From: Chryseobacterium nepalense
Lineage (GTDB): Bacteria > Bacteroidota > Bacteroidia > Flavobacteriales > Weeksellaceae
NCBI RefSeq assembly: GCF_023195755.1
Contig: NZ_CP096203.1
Span: forward strand, 3,782,001 to 3,846,000
Length of the DNA: 64,000 nt
Direction: 5' to 3'
How positions within the stretch are numbered: position 1 is the first letter of the stretch; each line of letters starts with the position of its first letter. Under the pieces are notes generated by a model, which was not told where the DNA came from, ran no database searches, and saw nothing but the letters and a program-made list of their open reading frames with translations. This document shows positions 11,526 to 19,898 of the stretch, one piece after another. The position numbers were made by a program, and so were the translations under genes.

Positions 11526-12545
11526 ATGTCATCCAACAAAAATGCCCTGATCCGCTACAAAACTCTGGATAAATGTCTGAAAAACAAGTACCGGAAATAT
11601 ACGCTTGAAGATCTGATTGATGAATGTTCAGAAGCACTATTTGAGTACGAAGGCAAAGAATCTTTCGTAAGCAAACGCACGGTGCAGCTCGACCTGCAGA
11701 ATATGCGCAGTGAAAAATTCGGGTATGAAGCTCCGATTGAAGTGTACGAAAGGAAATATTACAGATACAGCGATCCCGATTACAGCATTCACAATATTTC
11801 CGTCAATGAAAGTGACCTGAAAGCAATGAATAATGCAGTACAGATTCTGAAGCAGTTCAAAGATTTTTCCATGTTCAAAGAAATGAACGGGGTCATCCAG
11901 AAACTGGAAGATTCCATCCATGCAACCATCCATAAATCGATTATTCATCTCGATAAAAATGAACAGCTGAAGGGCCTGGAACATATTGATGTGCTTTATG
12001 AAAGCATTGTAAGTAAAAAAGTACTTCGTATTCGGTATAAAAGTTTTACGGCACGTGAGGCGAATATTTTTACGGTTCATCCGCAACTGTTAAAAGAATA
12101 TAATAACCGCTGGTTCCTGATCTGTGTTTACAAAGGCAAAATGTATAACCTTGCTCTGGACCGCATGGAACACATTGAACAGGAAGAAAAAGCAGAATAT
12201 ATAGACAAAAATCTTGATGGTGATGAATATTTCAAGGATATTATAGGCGTAACCGTTTCCGGGACAATGAAACCACGACAAGTGATTTTCTTTGTAGATG
12301 CATCCAACGCACCTTATGTAAAAACCAAACCATTTCATAAAAGTCAGGAAATTATAAGCGAAACAGAAGAAGGAACAGTGTTTAAAATTTGTGTACAGAT
12401 CAATTATGAACTGGAACGATTGTTATTAGGTTTCGGAGACTGCCTGATTGTTCACCAGCCGAAAAAACTGAGAATAAGGATGCAGGAAAAATTCAGGTCG
12501 GGATTTAGAAATTATAAGAACCTGAATGCACAAGATGAAGACTGA
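11526..12545 (+). CDS. WYL-domain transcriptional regulator, 339 aa
   Basis: An N-terminal helix-turn-helix region (about 1-75: RYKTLDKCLKNKYRKYTLED, VSKRTVQLDLQNMR) precedes a WYL domain at about 155-245 (RIRYKSFTAREANIFTVHP, YNNRWFLICVYKGK, NLALDRMEHI). A WCX-like C-terminal domain ends the protein. WYL proteins sense ligands, often nucleic acids or nucleotides, and are frequently paired with defence or RNA-repair genes. The open frame extends upstream to 11370, but that part is encoded by the GC-rich repeat, so the ATG at 11526 (MSSNKNALIRY) is chosen. It probably regulates the RtcB/RlaP genes, though this is inferred from proximity only. Confidence 0.87.
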   Translation: MSSNKNALIRYKTLDKCLKNKYRKYTLEDLIDECSEALFEYEGKESFVSKRTVQLDLQNMRSEKFGYEAPIEVYERKYYRYSDPDYSIHNISVNESDLKAMNNAVQILKQFKDFSMFKEMNGVIQKLEDSIHATIHKSIIHLDKNEQLKGLEHIDVLYESIVSKKVLRIRYKSFTAREANIFTVHPQLLKEYNNRWFLICVYKGKMYNLALDRMEHIEQEEKAEYIDKNLDGDEYFKDIIGVTVSGTMKPRQVIFFVDASNAPYVKTKPFHKSQEIISETEEGTVFKICVQINYELERLLLGFGDCLIVHQPKKLRIRMQEKFRSGFRNYKNLNAQDED

Positions 12546-12599
12546 AATAAAACATCTATGGCGTGGAAATTGTATTACCCAAAATACTAAAATAATAAT

Positions 12600-12740
12600 A
12601 TGAAATCAAGAATATTAAAAGCTGTGGTAGCAGTGGTAGCACCTTTGGTGATAGAATTTATTATTAAAAAAATAGCCGAAAAGTTCGATGAACAGCCGGC
12701 AGAAGATAAAAAACAGGTTCCCGTACAAAACTGGGAGTAG
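12600..12740 (+). CDS. Small hypothetical protein, 46 aa
   Basis: The ATG at 12600 opens a frame for 46 residues. A hydrophobic N-terminal helix (LKAVVAVVAPLVIEFII) is followed by a charged tail ending PVQNWE. It lies 54 bp downstream of the WYL regulator on the same strand and just before a strong terminator, consistent with a real final cistron. The amphipathic or single-span profile suggests a small membrane-associated protein. No family is recognised. Confidence 0.55.
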   Translation: MKSRILKAVVAVVAPLVIEFIIKKIAEKFDEQPAEDKKQVPVQNWE

Positions 12741-12756
12741 TTAGTTTAATATTGTG

Positions 12757-12793
12757 AAAAAAGAGGCGTTAATAAAAACAGCCTCTTTTTTTT
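12757..12793. terminator. Bidirectional terminator
   Basis: AAAAAAGAGGC and GCCTCTTTTTTTT form a stem with T-runs on both strands, between the 46-aa gene and the convergent DUF1501 gene. Confidence 0.85.
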
Positions 12794-13976
12794 ATATAAA
12801 ATCATAAACTCCGTTTTTCCAGCCTAAGACTTTAGAAGAATCTGCTTTGAGCCAGTTTTTGAGTACCGTAGCATAGACTTTCCTGAAATCTTCGGAATAA
12901 ATAAGATCACCTTCATTGAGCTTCGTAAGATCTGGTAGCGGATTTAGTACACCTTTTTTCTTTAGTCCGCCACTGATAAAAAACATCTGGTTAGCGGTTC
13001 CATGATCAGTTCCTTTACTGGCATTTTGGGAAACCCGTCTGCCGAATTCCGAAAATGTCATCAGTAAAATATTATCAAAAAGGCCGTTGCTTTTCATATC
13101 TGCTACGAAAGATTTAACGGCTTCATTAATATCATTGAAAAGTTTCTGCTGTCTTTCATTTTGATTCACATGGGTATCAAAACTTCCGATGGAAAGGTAA
13201 TAAACCCGTGTGTTGATATCGGATTTAATTAAAGAAGCAACGGTTTTAAAATCTTTTCCCAACTGAGAATTGGGATACGTTTCATTGGTTTTCTTAGCCT
13301 TACTTTTTTCAAAAATATATCCGGCATTGTTGATGGTTGAACCCAGGGTCTGATAAAGGTAGGAAACCGTTTCATCGTCGTGATGATGGTCATAAAGCGA
13401 TTTGAAATATTTTTCCTGGCTGGTTTGGTACAGTCTTTTGGGATCTTTAAATGCAAAAGCTTTATTTTTTTCACCTTTTAAAGCAAGGCTCAGCATATCG
13501 TCAACCTCCAAAGCCTGGGTAGGATGTTCGCAACGGTAGCATTCTTCGTCGAGAAATCTTCCGAGCCAGCCGGTTTCCAGGTATTCATCACTTTTACTGG
13601 CCGAATGCCAGATATCCATACTCCTGAAATGGGATTTATCAGGATTGGGGTATCCAACATTGTTCATCACGGAAAGTTCACCGTTGTCATGCAGTTCTTT
13701 GAAATACGAAAGGGCAGGGTTAATCCCCGTTTCATCATTCAGAGTCAAAGAATTATTAATGGCAATATTGCTTCTTTCTTTAAAATAAATATCATTCCGC
13801 ACCGGAATAATCGTATTGAGCCCATCATTACCTCCTGTAAACTGCAGAACGATCAGGATTTTCTGGTTGGGTTCCAGTGCTTCATCGAACGTCATGGCTT
13901 TCAGGAAATTCGGCATTAATAATGAAGCGGTTGCCAGGGAACTTATTTTCAGGAATTCTCTTCTTTTGATTAACAT
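12792..13976 (-). CDS. DUF1501 domain-containing exported protein, 394 aa
   Basis: The protein begins with a twin-arginine signal (KRREFLK followed by a hydrophobic stretch), so it is probably exported folded through Tat. The body matches DUF1501, a member of the alkaline-phosphatase/sulfatase-like superfamily: FTGGNDGLNTIIP near the start and MTFSEFGRRVSQNASKGTDH near the end are typical. It lies immediately downstream of a DUF1800 gene on the same strand (43 bp apart). That pairing is very common in Bacteroidetes and Planctomycetes and suggests joint function, but no biochemical role is established. Confidence 0.9.
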   Translation of the reverse strand: MLIKRREFLKISSLATASLLMPNFLKAMTFDEALEPNQKILIVLQFTGGNDGLNTIIPVRNDIYFKERSNIAINNSLTLNDETGINPALSYFKELHDNGELSVMNNVGYPNPDKSHFRSMDIWHSASKSDEYLETGWLGRFLDEECYRCEHPTQALEVDDMLSLALKGEKNKAFAFKDPKRLYQTSQEKYFKSLYDHHHDDETVSYLYQTLGSTINNAGYIFEKSKAKKTNETYPNSQLGKDFKTVASLIKSDINTRVYYLSIGSFDTHVNQNERQQKLFNDINEAVKSFVADMKSNGLFDNILLMTFSEFGRRVSQNASKGTDHGTANQMFFISGGLKKKGVLNPLPDLTKLNEGDLIYSEDFRKVYATVLKNWLKADSSKVLGWKNGVYDFI

Positions 13977-14019
13977 AACATTAGGTTTTAAATTGAAAAA
14001 ATGCGGGCTGCAGATGTCA

Positions 14020-15399
14020 TTACATCAATTGATATTCAGGAGTGCACATCAGATTAATAACATTCATCTTAATGCTGTTGTCAGAAAAGTTTTTCACGGA
14101 ATTCATGTCTAAAGATTTTGTGTTTTGAATCAGGTATTCTGTAGGGTTTTTGCCGCTGAAAACTTTTTCCACACGATCCCAGTCGATGGTAATATTAGGA
14201 TTTTTAAAAGATTTGTTTAAAATATTTTCCGGAGATTTCATTCCCATGTCAATATCATCATCCGGCCGTGGAGTATATTCTAAGGGCCGTAATCCGGACC
14301 AGATCTGCGGAATCTGAAGTCTCAGCATTAGGGTAGAGCTGTCGATCCAGGATTTTCCGTTTGGCCAGCCGGCAACATTCGGAGGGTAAAGCAACATTTG
14401 TCCCAATAGTTTCTGGTATACAATCAGGTTTTCAGGATTCTGAATATTCATCGGCAGTGTACGCATAATTCCGGCTATAAGCTCTATCGGTGATTTTATT
14501 CTGTTACCAATATTTTTTTGTTCATAAAACCAGGTACTTGAGAATATTTCAATCATCAGTTTCCGGATATCATAACCGGATTTGTAAAAATGATCTGCAA
14601 GCTGGTCAACAATTGCTTTATCTTCAGTTTCATTGACGAAGAAACGGTAAATCTTTGCGGTGATAAATCTGGAAGTTGCTTTTTGTTCAAGAATGATATT
14701 TAACACATCATTTCCTGTAAAGTTTCCGGTTTGGCCTAAAAATATTTTGGAGCCTTCATCATGAAGTTTTTTTCGTTCCTGAAAGTTTCCTTCTTTATCA
14801 TAACCCCAGCCTGTAAAAGCTCTTGCACCTTCCCGGATGTCTTTTTCAGAATAATTTCCTCTTCCCATCGTGAAAAGTTCCATCACTTCCCGCGCAAAGT
14901 TTTCGTTGGGATGATCTTTTTTATTTTGCTGATTATTAAGAAAACTCAGCATCGCCGGTGATTTGCTTACTTCAAACAGCAGTTCCCTGAAACTTCCGAG
15001 AGCATTTTTCCGGATAACATTAAGAATTTGACGGTTGAATTTCGGATTTTGTACTCTTGAAGCGAAATGTCCGTGCCAGAAGAATGCCATTTTTTCCCTG
15101 AGCTGTTCGTTACCGGTTACCATTTTATACAGAAAGTTAAGATTAAGCTCTTCATTCTGCCGGCGGTTGATCTTTTGTATTTCTTTTCTCTTTTCCGCAG
15201 GAGATTTGTCATTCATATAATCCAGCGTGTCCGTATCCGGAGTATCATAATTGATATAAGTAAAAGCTTCTTCCTTCAGCAGCTCATCAAGAAAAGTTTT
15301 AGAGTTTTTATTGTTAAGATCTTCAAACTGGTTAATCCCGGCGCCAAAGCCTGCTCGCCAAAGAAGGTGTTTATTTCGGATAACTGACTCGAGTGCCAT
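14020..15399 (-). CDS. DUF1800 domain-containing protein, 459 aa
   Basis: This matches DUF1800. Recognisable pieces are LLWRAGFGAG near the N-terminus, FFWHGHFASR, NENFAREVMELFTMGRGNYS, REGARAFTGWGYD and NVAGWPNGKSWIDSSTLMLR. The length of about 460 residues is usual for Bacteroidetes members. It is the promoter-proximal gene of a two-gene unit with the DUF1501 gene. No classical signal peptide is seen at this start (MALESVIRNKHLLWR). Function is unknown. Confidence 0.9.
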   Translation of the reverse strand: MALESVIRNKHLLWRAGFGAGINQFEDLNNKNSKTFLDELLKEEAFTYINYDTPDTDTLDYMNDKSPAEKRKEIQKINRRQNEELNLNFLYKMVTGNEQLREKMAFFWHGHFASRVQNPKFNRQILNVIRKNALGSFRELLFEVSKSPAMLSFLNNQQNKKDHPNENFAREVMELFTMGRGNYSEKDIREGARAFTGWGYDKEGNFQERKKLHDEGSKIFLGQTGNFTGNDVLNIILEQKATSRFITAKIYRFFVNETEDKAIVDQLADHFYKSGYDIRKLMIEIFSSTWFYEQKNIGNRIKSPIELIAGIMRTLPMNIQNPENLIVYQKLLGQMLLYPPNVAGWPNGKSWIDSSTLMLRLQIPQIWSGLRPLEYTPRPDDDIDMGMKSPENILNKSFKNPNITIDWDRVEKVFSGKNPTEYLIQNTKSLDMNSVKNFSDNSIKMNVINLMCTPEYQLM

Positions 15400-15644
15400 A
15401 GCTGTATTTTATATTTTGGATGGTATTAAGATGGTAATGTTAAATAAAATAACGGTTAACAATTGTTAATATTACAGCTATAGAAATTCTTGCTCATAAC
15501 AATTAAACAGGCATTTAATTTTAATTAAATTTAATATATTGAATATCATTATTTTGTGATCTGCGTTCCTTGTGAATTGTTGAAAACACCGTGGTTGGCA
15601 CGATTTTTATAGTTTTCACAGTAGTAAAATTAAAAATCAGAGTT

Positions 15645-16208
15645 ATGAAAATGTTAAAACACGCAATTTTATTTGCCGGAATTTTTACTGCTGGAGCATT
15701 AAGTGCACAAAGTGCGCAGATGAATAATATGATTAAAGTAGGAGCAAATGTAGGTTTAGCAGTTCCATCTGATAACACTTCAATGGCTGTAGGTGTTGAT
15801 GTAGCCTATCAGAATCTGGTAACGCCAGGATTCGGATTGGGTATTGCTACTGGATATACTCATTATTTTGGGAAAGATAATAACGGATACAGTAATAATG
15901 ATGTAGGTGTTGTTCCTGTGGCTGCCTTATTGAGAATTTATCCAAAACAAACAGGTTTTTATTTTGGAACAGATTTAGGATATGGCTTCCTTGTTGGAGA
16001 TGATAAGGTAGCATCCAATACAACCCTGGACAAGCCAAGTGGTGGTTTTTACCTAAAACCTGAGATTGGTTATCACAATCAGGACTGGAACTTCTTTGTG
16101 CAGTACCAAAAGGTATTTGTAGGAAGCAAAGGAGATTTGCCGGGTCAGGACTACAATGTGGGTAACATTGGGGTAGGATTTTCCTACAATATTCCTTTAG
16201 GAAAGTAG
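15645..16208 (+). CDS. Outer-membrane beta-barrel protein, 187 aa
   Basis: The signal peptide at about residues 1-22 ends LSAQ. Alternating hydrophobic and aromatic strands follow (GFGLGIATGYTHYFG, VPVAALLRIYP, GFYFGTDLGYGFLVG) and the end is GVGFSYNIPLGK, with an aromatic near the C-terminus as in small OmpW/OmpX-like barrels. A longer open frame starts at 15591, but those residues run through the promoter region, so the start MKMLKHAILFAG is chosen. It is probably an 8-strand outer-membrane barrel; no substrate can be assigned. Confidence 0.78.
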   Translation: MKMLKHAILFAGIFTAGALSAQSAQMNNMIKVGANVGLAVPSDNTSMAVGVDVAYQNLVTPGFGLGIATGYTHYFGKDNNGYSNNDVGVVPVAALLRIYPKQTGFYFGTDLGYGFLVGDDKVASNTTLDKPSGGFYLKPEIGYHNQDWNFFVQYQKVFVGSKGDLPGQDYNVGNIGVGFSYNIPLGK

Positions 16209-16237
16209 TTAGATTTAAATATAAGCAATTATTAGCC

Positions 16238-16268
16238 AAACCTTTTCGAGTTTTTGAGAAGGTTTTTT
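16238..16268 (+). terminator. Rho-independent terminator
   Basis: AAACCTTTTC and GAGAAGGTTT (one wobble) form a stem, followed by T-rich sequence. Confidence 0.75.
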
Positions 16269-16299
16269 ATTTCTAACGAAAATTTACGAAAAGTATTAT

Positions 16300-16307
16300 T
16301 ATATTTG
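16300..16307 (+). promoter_or_regulatory. Bacteroidetes -7 element (glk)
   Basis: TATATTTG matches TAnnTTTG and lies 15 bp before the chosen glucokinase start. No TTG is evident upstream. Its position supports the internal ATG at 16323 over the longer frame. Confidence 0.5.
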
Positions 16308-16322
16308 ATAAAATTTGAGGTT

Positions 16323-17372
16323 ATGATTTTGAATCCGAAATTTCCGCTTTACTTACCAGGAGTAAAAAATGCTGGCAATGATAACATTTCTATCATTGGC
16401 GCAAACCTTCGTGAAGATATTACAACTTTAGGCTATTTTATTTCCGCAAACGAAGGCCTTGAACTTAAAATCCAGAATATATATCCTACCAAAGAATATG
16501 CTTCATTTGGAGATATTTTAAGGAAATTCATTCAGGATAATCAACTTGAGAACGTTAAAAGACTCAGTCTGGCAGTTCCCGGACCTGTGCTTAACGGCAA
16601 AAGTAATCCGATACGATTGGGATGGAATCTAGATATTGAAGAGCTTAAAAGAGATTTTAATTTCGAGAGAGCAGATATGCTTAATGACCAGGAAGCTTCT
16701 GCCTACGGGATGGGACTTCTGGAAGATTCTGATCTTGATCCCATCTATACCAGCGGAAATCTCGAAAAAGGAAATGTTGCCATTCTTGCTCCCGGAAACG
16801 GACTTGGGGAAGCAGGGTATTTCTTTGACGGAAAGTATATAAGACCATTTGCAACGGAAGGAGGTCACTCAGAATTCTCTCCAAGAACAAATGTTGAGGT
16901 AGAATTCTACCAGTTTCTGAACAATATTTATGGAATTGTTAGCTGGGAAAATGTCTTGTCTAAAACAGGATTATTCAATATTTACCGTTTTTTAAGAGAT
17001 GTAAAAAGACATCCTGAGCCGGAATGGCTTGCTGAAAGACTTTCTGAAGGAAATTTCGTTCAGGAGTTATATAAAGCGGCTGTTGAAGATGATGTACTGA
17101 TCTGTAAAATCGCTTTAGATACCTTTATAGAGTTTCTCGCAAGAGAGGCAAATAACCTTACCTTAAAACTGAAAGCAACAGGAGGATTACTGATTTCAGG
17201 GGATATTCCTCAGGAAATCAGGTCTTATATTGATAAAGATAAGTTCTACGAAAAATTCAAGATCAGTGATAAAATGGAAGAAATGCTGAGAAATATTCCA
17301 ATTTATCTTAATAAAAACGAAAATACAGCTTTGAATGGCGCAGCGCTATACACCGCTTATTATCAAGACTAA
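16323..17372 (+). CDS. glk: Glucokinase, 349 aa
   Basis: This is the Glk-type (PF02685) glucokinase, which phosphorylates glucose with ATP for glycolysis. Motifs: LSLAVPGPVLNGK, RLGWNLDIEEL, MLNDQEASAYG (catalytic Asp region), LAPGNGLGEAGYFFDGKYI (phosphate binding) and ATEGGHSEFSPR (glucose binding), with a C-terminal NTALNGAALYTAY. It is not a ROK kinase: the CxCGxxGC zinc motif is absent. The start MILNPKFPLYLPG was chosen because a -7 promoter element overlaps the longer frame. It stands alone between two terminators. Confidence 0.88.
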   Translation: MILNPKFPLYLPGVKNAGNDNISIIGANLREDITTLGYFISANEGLELKIQNIYPTKEYASFGDILRKFIQDNQLENVKRLSLAVPGPVLNGKSNPIRLGWNLDIEELKRDFNFERADMLNDQEASAYGMGLLEDSDLDPIYTSGNLEKGNVAILAPGNGLGEAGYFFDGKYIRPFATEGGHSEFSPRTNVEVEFYQFLNNIYGIVSWENVLSKTGLFNIYRFLRDVKRHPEPEWLAERLSEGNFVQELYKAAVEDDVLICKIALDTFIEFLAREANNLTLKLKATGGLLISGDIPQEIRSYIDKDKFYEKFKISDKMEEMLRNIPIYLNKNENTALNGAALYTAYYQD

Positions 17373-17379
17373 CTTTAAG

Positions 17380-17401
17380 CTCCGGATTTCCGGAGTTTTT
17401 T
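17380..17401 (+). terminator. Rho-independent terminator
   Basis: CTCCGG and CCGGAG with loop ATTT, followed by a T-run, just after the glucokinase gene. Confidence 0.8.
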
Positions 17402-17425
17402 TATTTATAAAAATTATTGCATTAA

Positions 17426-17470
17426 TTGATATACATCAATGAAATCTATCATTTCTGTTGACTACATTTG
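17426..17470 (+). promoter_or_regulatory. FNR/CRP-type box plus -7 element (YceI gene)
   Basis: TTGAT-ATAC-ATCAA at 17426-17439 is a perfect match to the FNR consensus TTGATnnnnATCAA. A -7 element TACATTTG follows at 17463-17470. The box centre is roughly 40 bp upstream of the expected transcription start, the class II activator position. No TTG exists at the normal -33 spacing, as expected for an activator-dependent promoter. Confidence 0.65.
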
Positions 17471-17509
17471 CACCAGTAAATAATAAACAAGCAAATAATT
17501 TTTATCAAA

Positions 17510-18076
17510 ATGAAAAAAATATTTTTATTAGCAGTATTAGCAAGTGGCCTAGCTTTCGGACAGGCAAAAAAAGTAGTAAGCTCTGATGTTCAGTGGTGGG
17601 GGTATAAGATCGCAAAATCTGAAGCAAGCTCTCACAACGGAACGGTAAAGGTGAAATCAGGTGATATGATTATGAAAGGAAACCAATTGGTTGGTGGTAG
17701 TTTTGTGTTAGATATGACTTCTATCAATGCCACTGATCTTTCCGGTGAATATCAGCAAAAACTAAACGGACACCTTAAAAACGGTGATTTCTTTGAAGTT
17801 GAAAAATATCCTACTGCGACTTTCAAAATCACGGGTGTGAAGAAAAACAATGATAAAGTATACAATTCCTTAGTAACAGGTAATTTAACGGTAAAAGGAA
17901 AAACCAACGCAATTTCTTTCCCTGCAAAAATTACTTATGCTAACGGAGTAGTAAGCTTAATGTCAAACAAATTCTCAATTGACAGACAAAAATTTGATGT
18001 TGCTTACAAATCTACCATGCAGGATGTGCTTGTGAAAGATGATATGGATTTGCAGGTAAAAGTGACAGCAAAATAA
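17510..18076 (+). CDS. YceI family periplasmic protein, 188 aa
   Basis: The signal peptide covers about residues 1-18 (AFGQ cleavage region). The mature part is a YceI-like lipocalin-fold domain: SSDVQWWGYKIAKSEASSHN, LDMTSINATD, FFEVEKYPTATFKITG, GNLTVKGKTNAISFPA and KFSIDRQKFDV. YceI proteins bind amphiphiles such as isoprenoid quinones or lipids and are often induced by stress. A paralog follows 78 bp downstream after a terminator. The perfect FNR-type box upstream suggests control by a CRP/FNR-family regulator responding to oxygen, nitric oxide or a nucleotide; this is inference. Confidence 0.9.
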   Translation: MKKIFLLAVLASGLAFGQAKKVVSSDVQWWGYKIAKSEASSHNGTVKVKSGDMIMKGNQLVGGSFVLDMTSINATDLSGEYQQKLNGHLKNGDFFEVEKYPTATFKITGVKKNNDKVYNSLVTGNLTVKGKTNAISFPAKITYANGVVSLMSNKFSIDRQKFDVAYKSTMQDVLVKDDMDLQVKVTAK

Positions 18077-18097
18077 TTTAATCAAAAAAAGATTGTT

Positions 18098-18126
18098 AAA
18101 AGTGTAGAAGTTCTACACTTTTTTTT
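18098..18126 (+). terminator. Rho-independent terminator
   Basis: AAAAGTGTAGAA and TTCTACACTTTT make a stem, followed by a long T-run, separating the two YceI genes. Confidence 0.85.
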
Positions 18127-18154
18127 ATTTTTGTTGAATTGTAAATAAAAAAGA

Positions 18155-18790
18155 ATGAAAAGATTACTATTGTTTGCTATGATGTGTGTATGCATGTCAT
18201 TTGTTTTCGGTCAGAAGAAAGGAGATAAAGTGGTAAAAGTAACATCGTCTGAGATCAGATGGTGGGGATATAAAGTGGTGAAAACGGTTCCTACAACACA
18301 TTCGGGGACTGTTAAGCTGAAAAGCGGAAAGTTTACTTTTGACAAAACCGTTCTTATCGATGGAGAATTCGTGGTTGATATGAAATCGATTATGGCAGGT
18401 GATGTTTCAAGCCAGGATGAAGATATGGTAAAACTAACGAATGATCTTAAAAGTTCAAATTTCTTTGATGTTAAAAAATTTCCGTTAGCGAAATTCCACT
18501 TAACGAAGATTATTCCATTGGCAAACAGCGAATTCAACTCTACGGTTTACGGAGATGTTACGATAAAAGGCGTTAGAAAAACCATCACTTTCCCTGCAAA
18601 TGTTTACATTACACAGTTCACTGTGGTGATAGAATCTGCAAAATTTTCATTAAACAGAAGAGATTTTAAAGTATTCTACCAATCTTCCCTTAAAGATTAT
18701 TTCATTAAAAACGAAATGGATATTCAGTTTAAGATTTCTACTGAGAAATTAGATAATGAAAACAGAACTCCTGTAAAAAAGAAGAAATAA
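18155..18790 (+). CDS. YceI family periplasmic protein, 211 aa
   Basis: This is a paralog of the gene upstream with the same architecture. A signal peptide ends near FGQ, and the YceI domain contains SSEIRWWGYKVVKTVPTTHS, VDMKSIMAGD, FFDVKKFPLAKFHLTK and KFSLNRRDFKVFYQSSLKDY. The C-terminus carries an extra basic tail, KKKK. The shared WWGYK and T-H/S-G-T-V-K signatures indicate tandem duplication. A terminator separates the two, so this copy probably depends on read-through or its own promoter, which I could not identify. Confidence 0.88.
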   Translation: MKRLLLFAMMCVCMSFVFGQKKGDKVVKVTSSEIRWWGYKVVKTVPTTHSGTVKLKSGKFTFDKTVLIDGEFVVDMKSIMAGDVSSQDEDMVKLTNDLKSSNFFDVKKFPLAKFHLTKIIPLANSEFNSTVYGDVTIKGVRKTITFPANVYITQFTVVIESAKFSLNRRDFKVFYQSSLKDYFIKNEMDIQFKISTEKLDNENRTPVKKKK

Positions 18791-18816
18791 TAATTTAGAT
18801 TAAATTATTTTAAATA

Positions 18817-18845
18817 GAGTGACTTCATTTGAAGTCACTTTTTTA
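18817..18845 (+). terminator. Rho-independent terminator
   Basis: AGTGACTTC and GAAGTCACT form a perfect stem with loop ATTT, then a T-run. Confidence 0.8.
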
Positions 18846-19063
18846 GTATTTAGTGTTATTTGCGGAATACCACTCTTGTTTTTTTAAAAAGTGATTTATA
18901 TTATTTTTAATAACTTAAGATTTTGTTGATTTTGTTCTGAATAGATTTTAATTTAATCCAAGTATATCTGTTTTTTTTTGGATTATTTTTTTTGATTTCC
19001 CAATGTATTGTTACATATTTGCTATTGATAACATTGAAATAATTATATTAAAATTACACGATC

Positions 19064-19846
19064 ATGAAAATTAAAATTATTCTTTTATTCTTATTTACAA
19101 TTAAATTTACTATTAATAATGCACAGGTTGGTATTAATACAACAAATCCAAAAGGAGTTTTAGATATTACTTCTGCAAATTCTGCAGTGGTCCTTCCGAG
19201 ACTTGCAGATCCTGTATCGGTTATTACTCCGGTTGCAGGGATGATATTATATGATTCTACCAACAAAGCAATAAGATATTTTGACGGTAGTACATGGAAC
19301 ACGGTAATATACAGTACGCAGCTCACGAAACCTAATGAAGGAGTGGTGAAAATTAATGCTGGTGGATCTAGTGGTGGCGTAAAACCAAGTTGGAGCAATA
19401 CTCCGGCTAATACCACACGACAGGTTACGTATTCGTTGCCTTTAGTATATGCTTCTTCTCCTACAACAAGCTGGCCGGAAAACTCTACCGTTAGCGACAT
19501 TAAGATCTATAACGGAGGTAGATTTATAGAAAATGAAGTTTTAGGACAGGTGCATCAATGGAGAGTTATTGTCAATTACACCAAAAGCTCAAATATATTA
19601 AGTCAGGATATAAAATTCATTTTACGAAATCCTTCTTCAAGTTTCAGGCTTGAAGTAAGTGGTGTTATTCCATCAGGTAAAACGAGTGGTATTCTTGTAT
19701 ACAATTTTACGTCAATTGCAGACCAGGCAAGCCTTCCAAGTCCTTTCGGTACAGGTAACGGGTATATATTAGAATGGGTGGCCTCTGATGATATTACAAC
19801 CTTAAATATTGATAGCGTTACAAGAATTTCTAATCATAAAGATTAA
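19064..19846 (+). CDS. Exported hypothetical protein with VGINT N-terminus, 260 aa
   Basis: The signal peptide covers about residues 1-20. The mature N-terminus QVGINTTNPKGVLDITSAN, then VVLPRLADP and GMILYDSTNKAIRYFDG, is a repeat-poor version of a region common in flavobacterial exported proteins that resembles phage tail-fibre heads. The remainder is beta-rich with no recognised domain, and no T9SS sorting tail is visible. It is flanked by intergenic DNA of 273 bp upstream (no other feature seen beyond the terminator) and 52 bp downstream. Likely periplasmic or surface-associated; function unknown. Confidence 0.7.
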   Translation: MKIKIILLFLFTIKFTINNAQVGINTTNPKGVLDITSANSAVVLPRLADPVSVITPVAGMILYDSTNKAIRYFDGSTWNTVIYSTQLTKPNEGVVKINAGGSSGGVKPSWSNTPANTTRQVTYSLPLVYASSPTTSWPENSTVSDIKIYNGGRFIENEVLGQVHQWRVIVNYTKSSNILSQDIKFILRNPSSSFRLEVSGVIPSGKTSGILVYNFTSIADQASLPSPFGTGNGYILEWVASDDITTLNIDSVTRISNHKD

Positions 19847-19898
19847 TTTTTACATAATATAAAAATCATGTCTTGATGCTTTTTTATATTTTAGTACT

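Noticed and set aside
12558..12590. Ten-codon frame MAWKLYYPKY before the 46-aa gene
   Set aside because: Too short to support, and no leader-peptide logic with the downstream sequence.
16323..17372. ROK-family kinase
   Set aside because: The ROK zinc motif is missing and the motifs fit PF02685 glucokinase.
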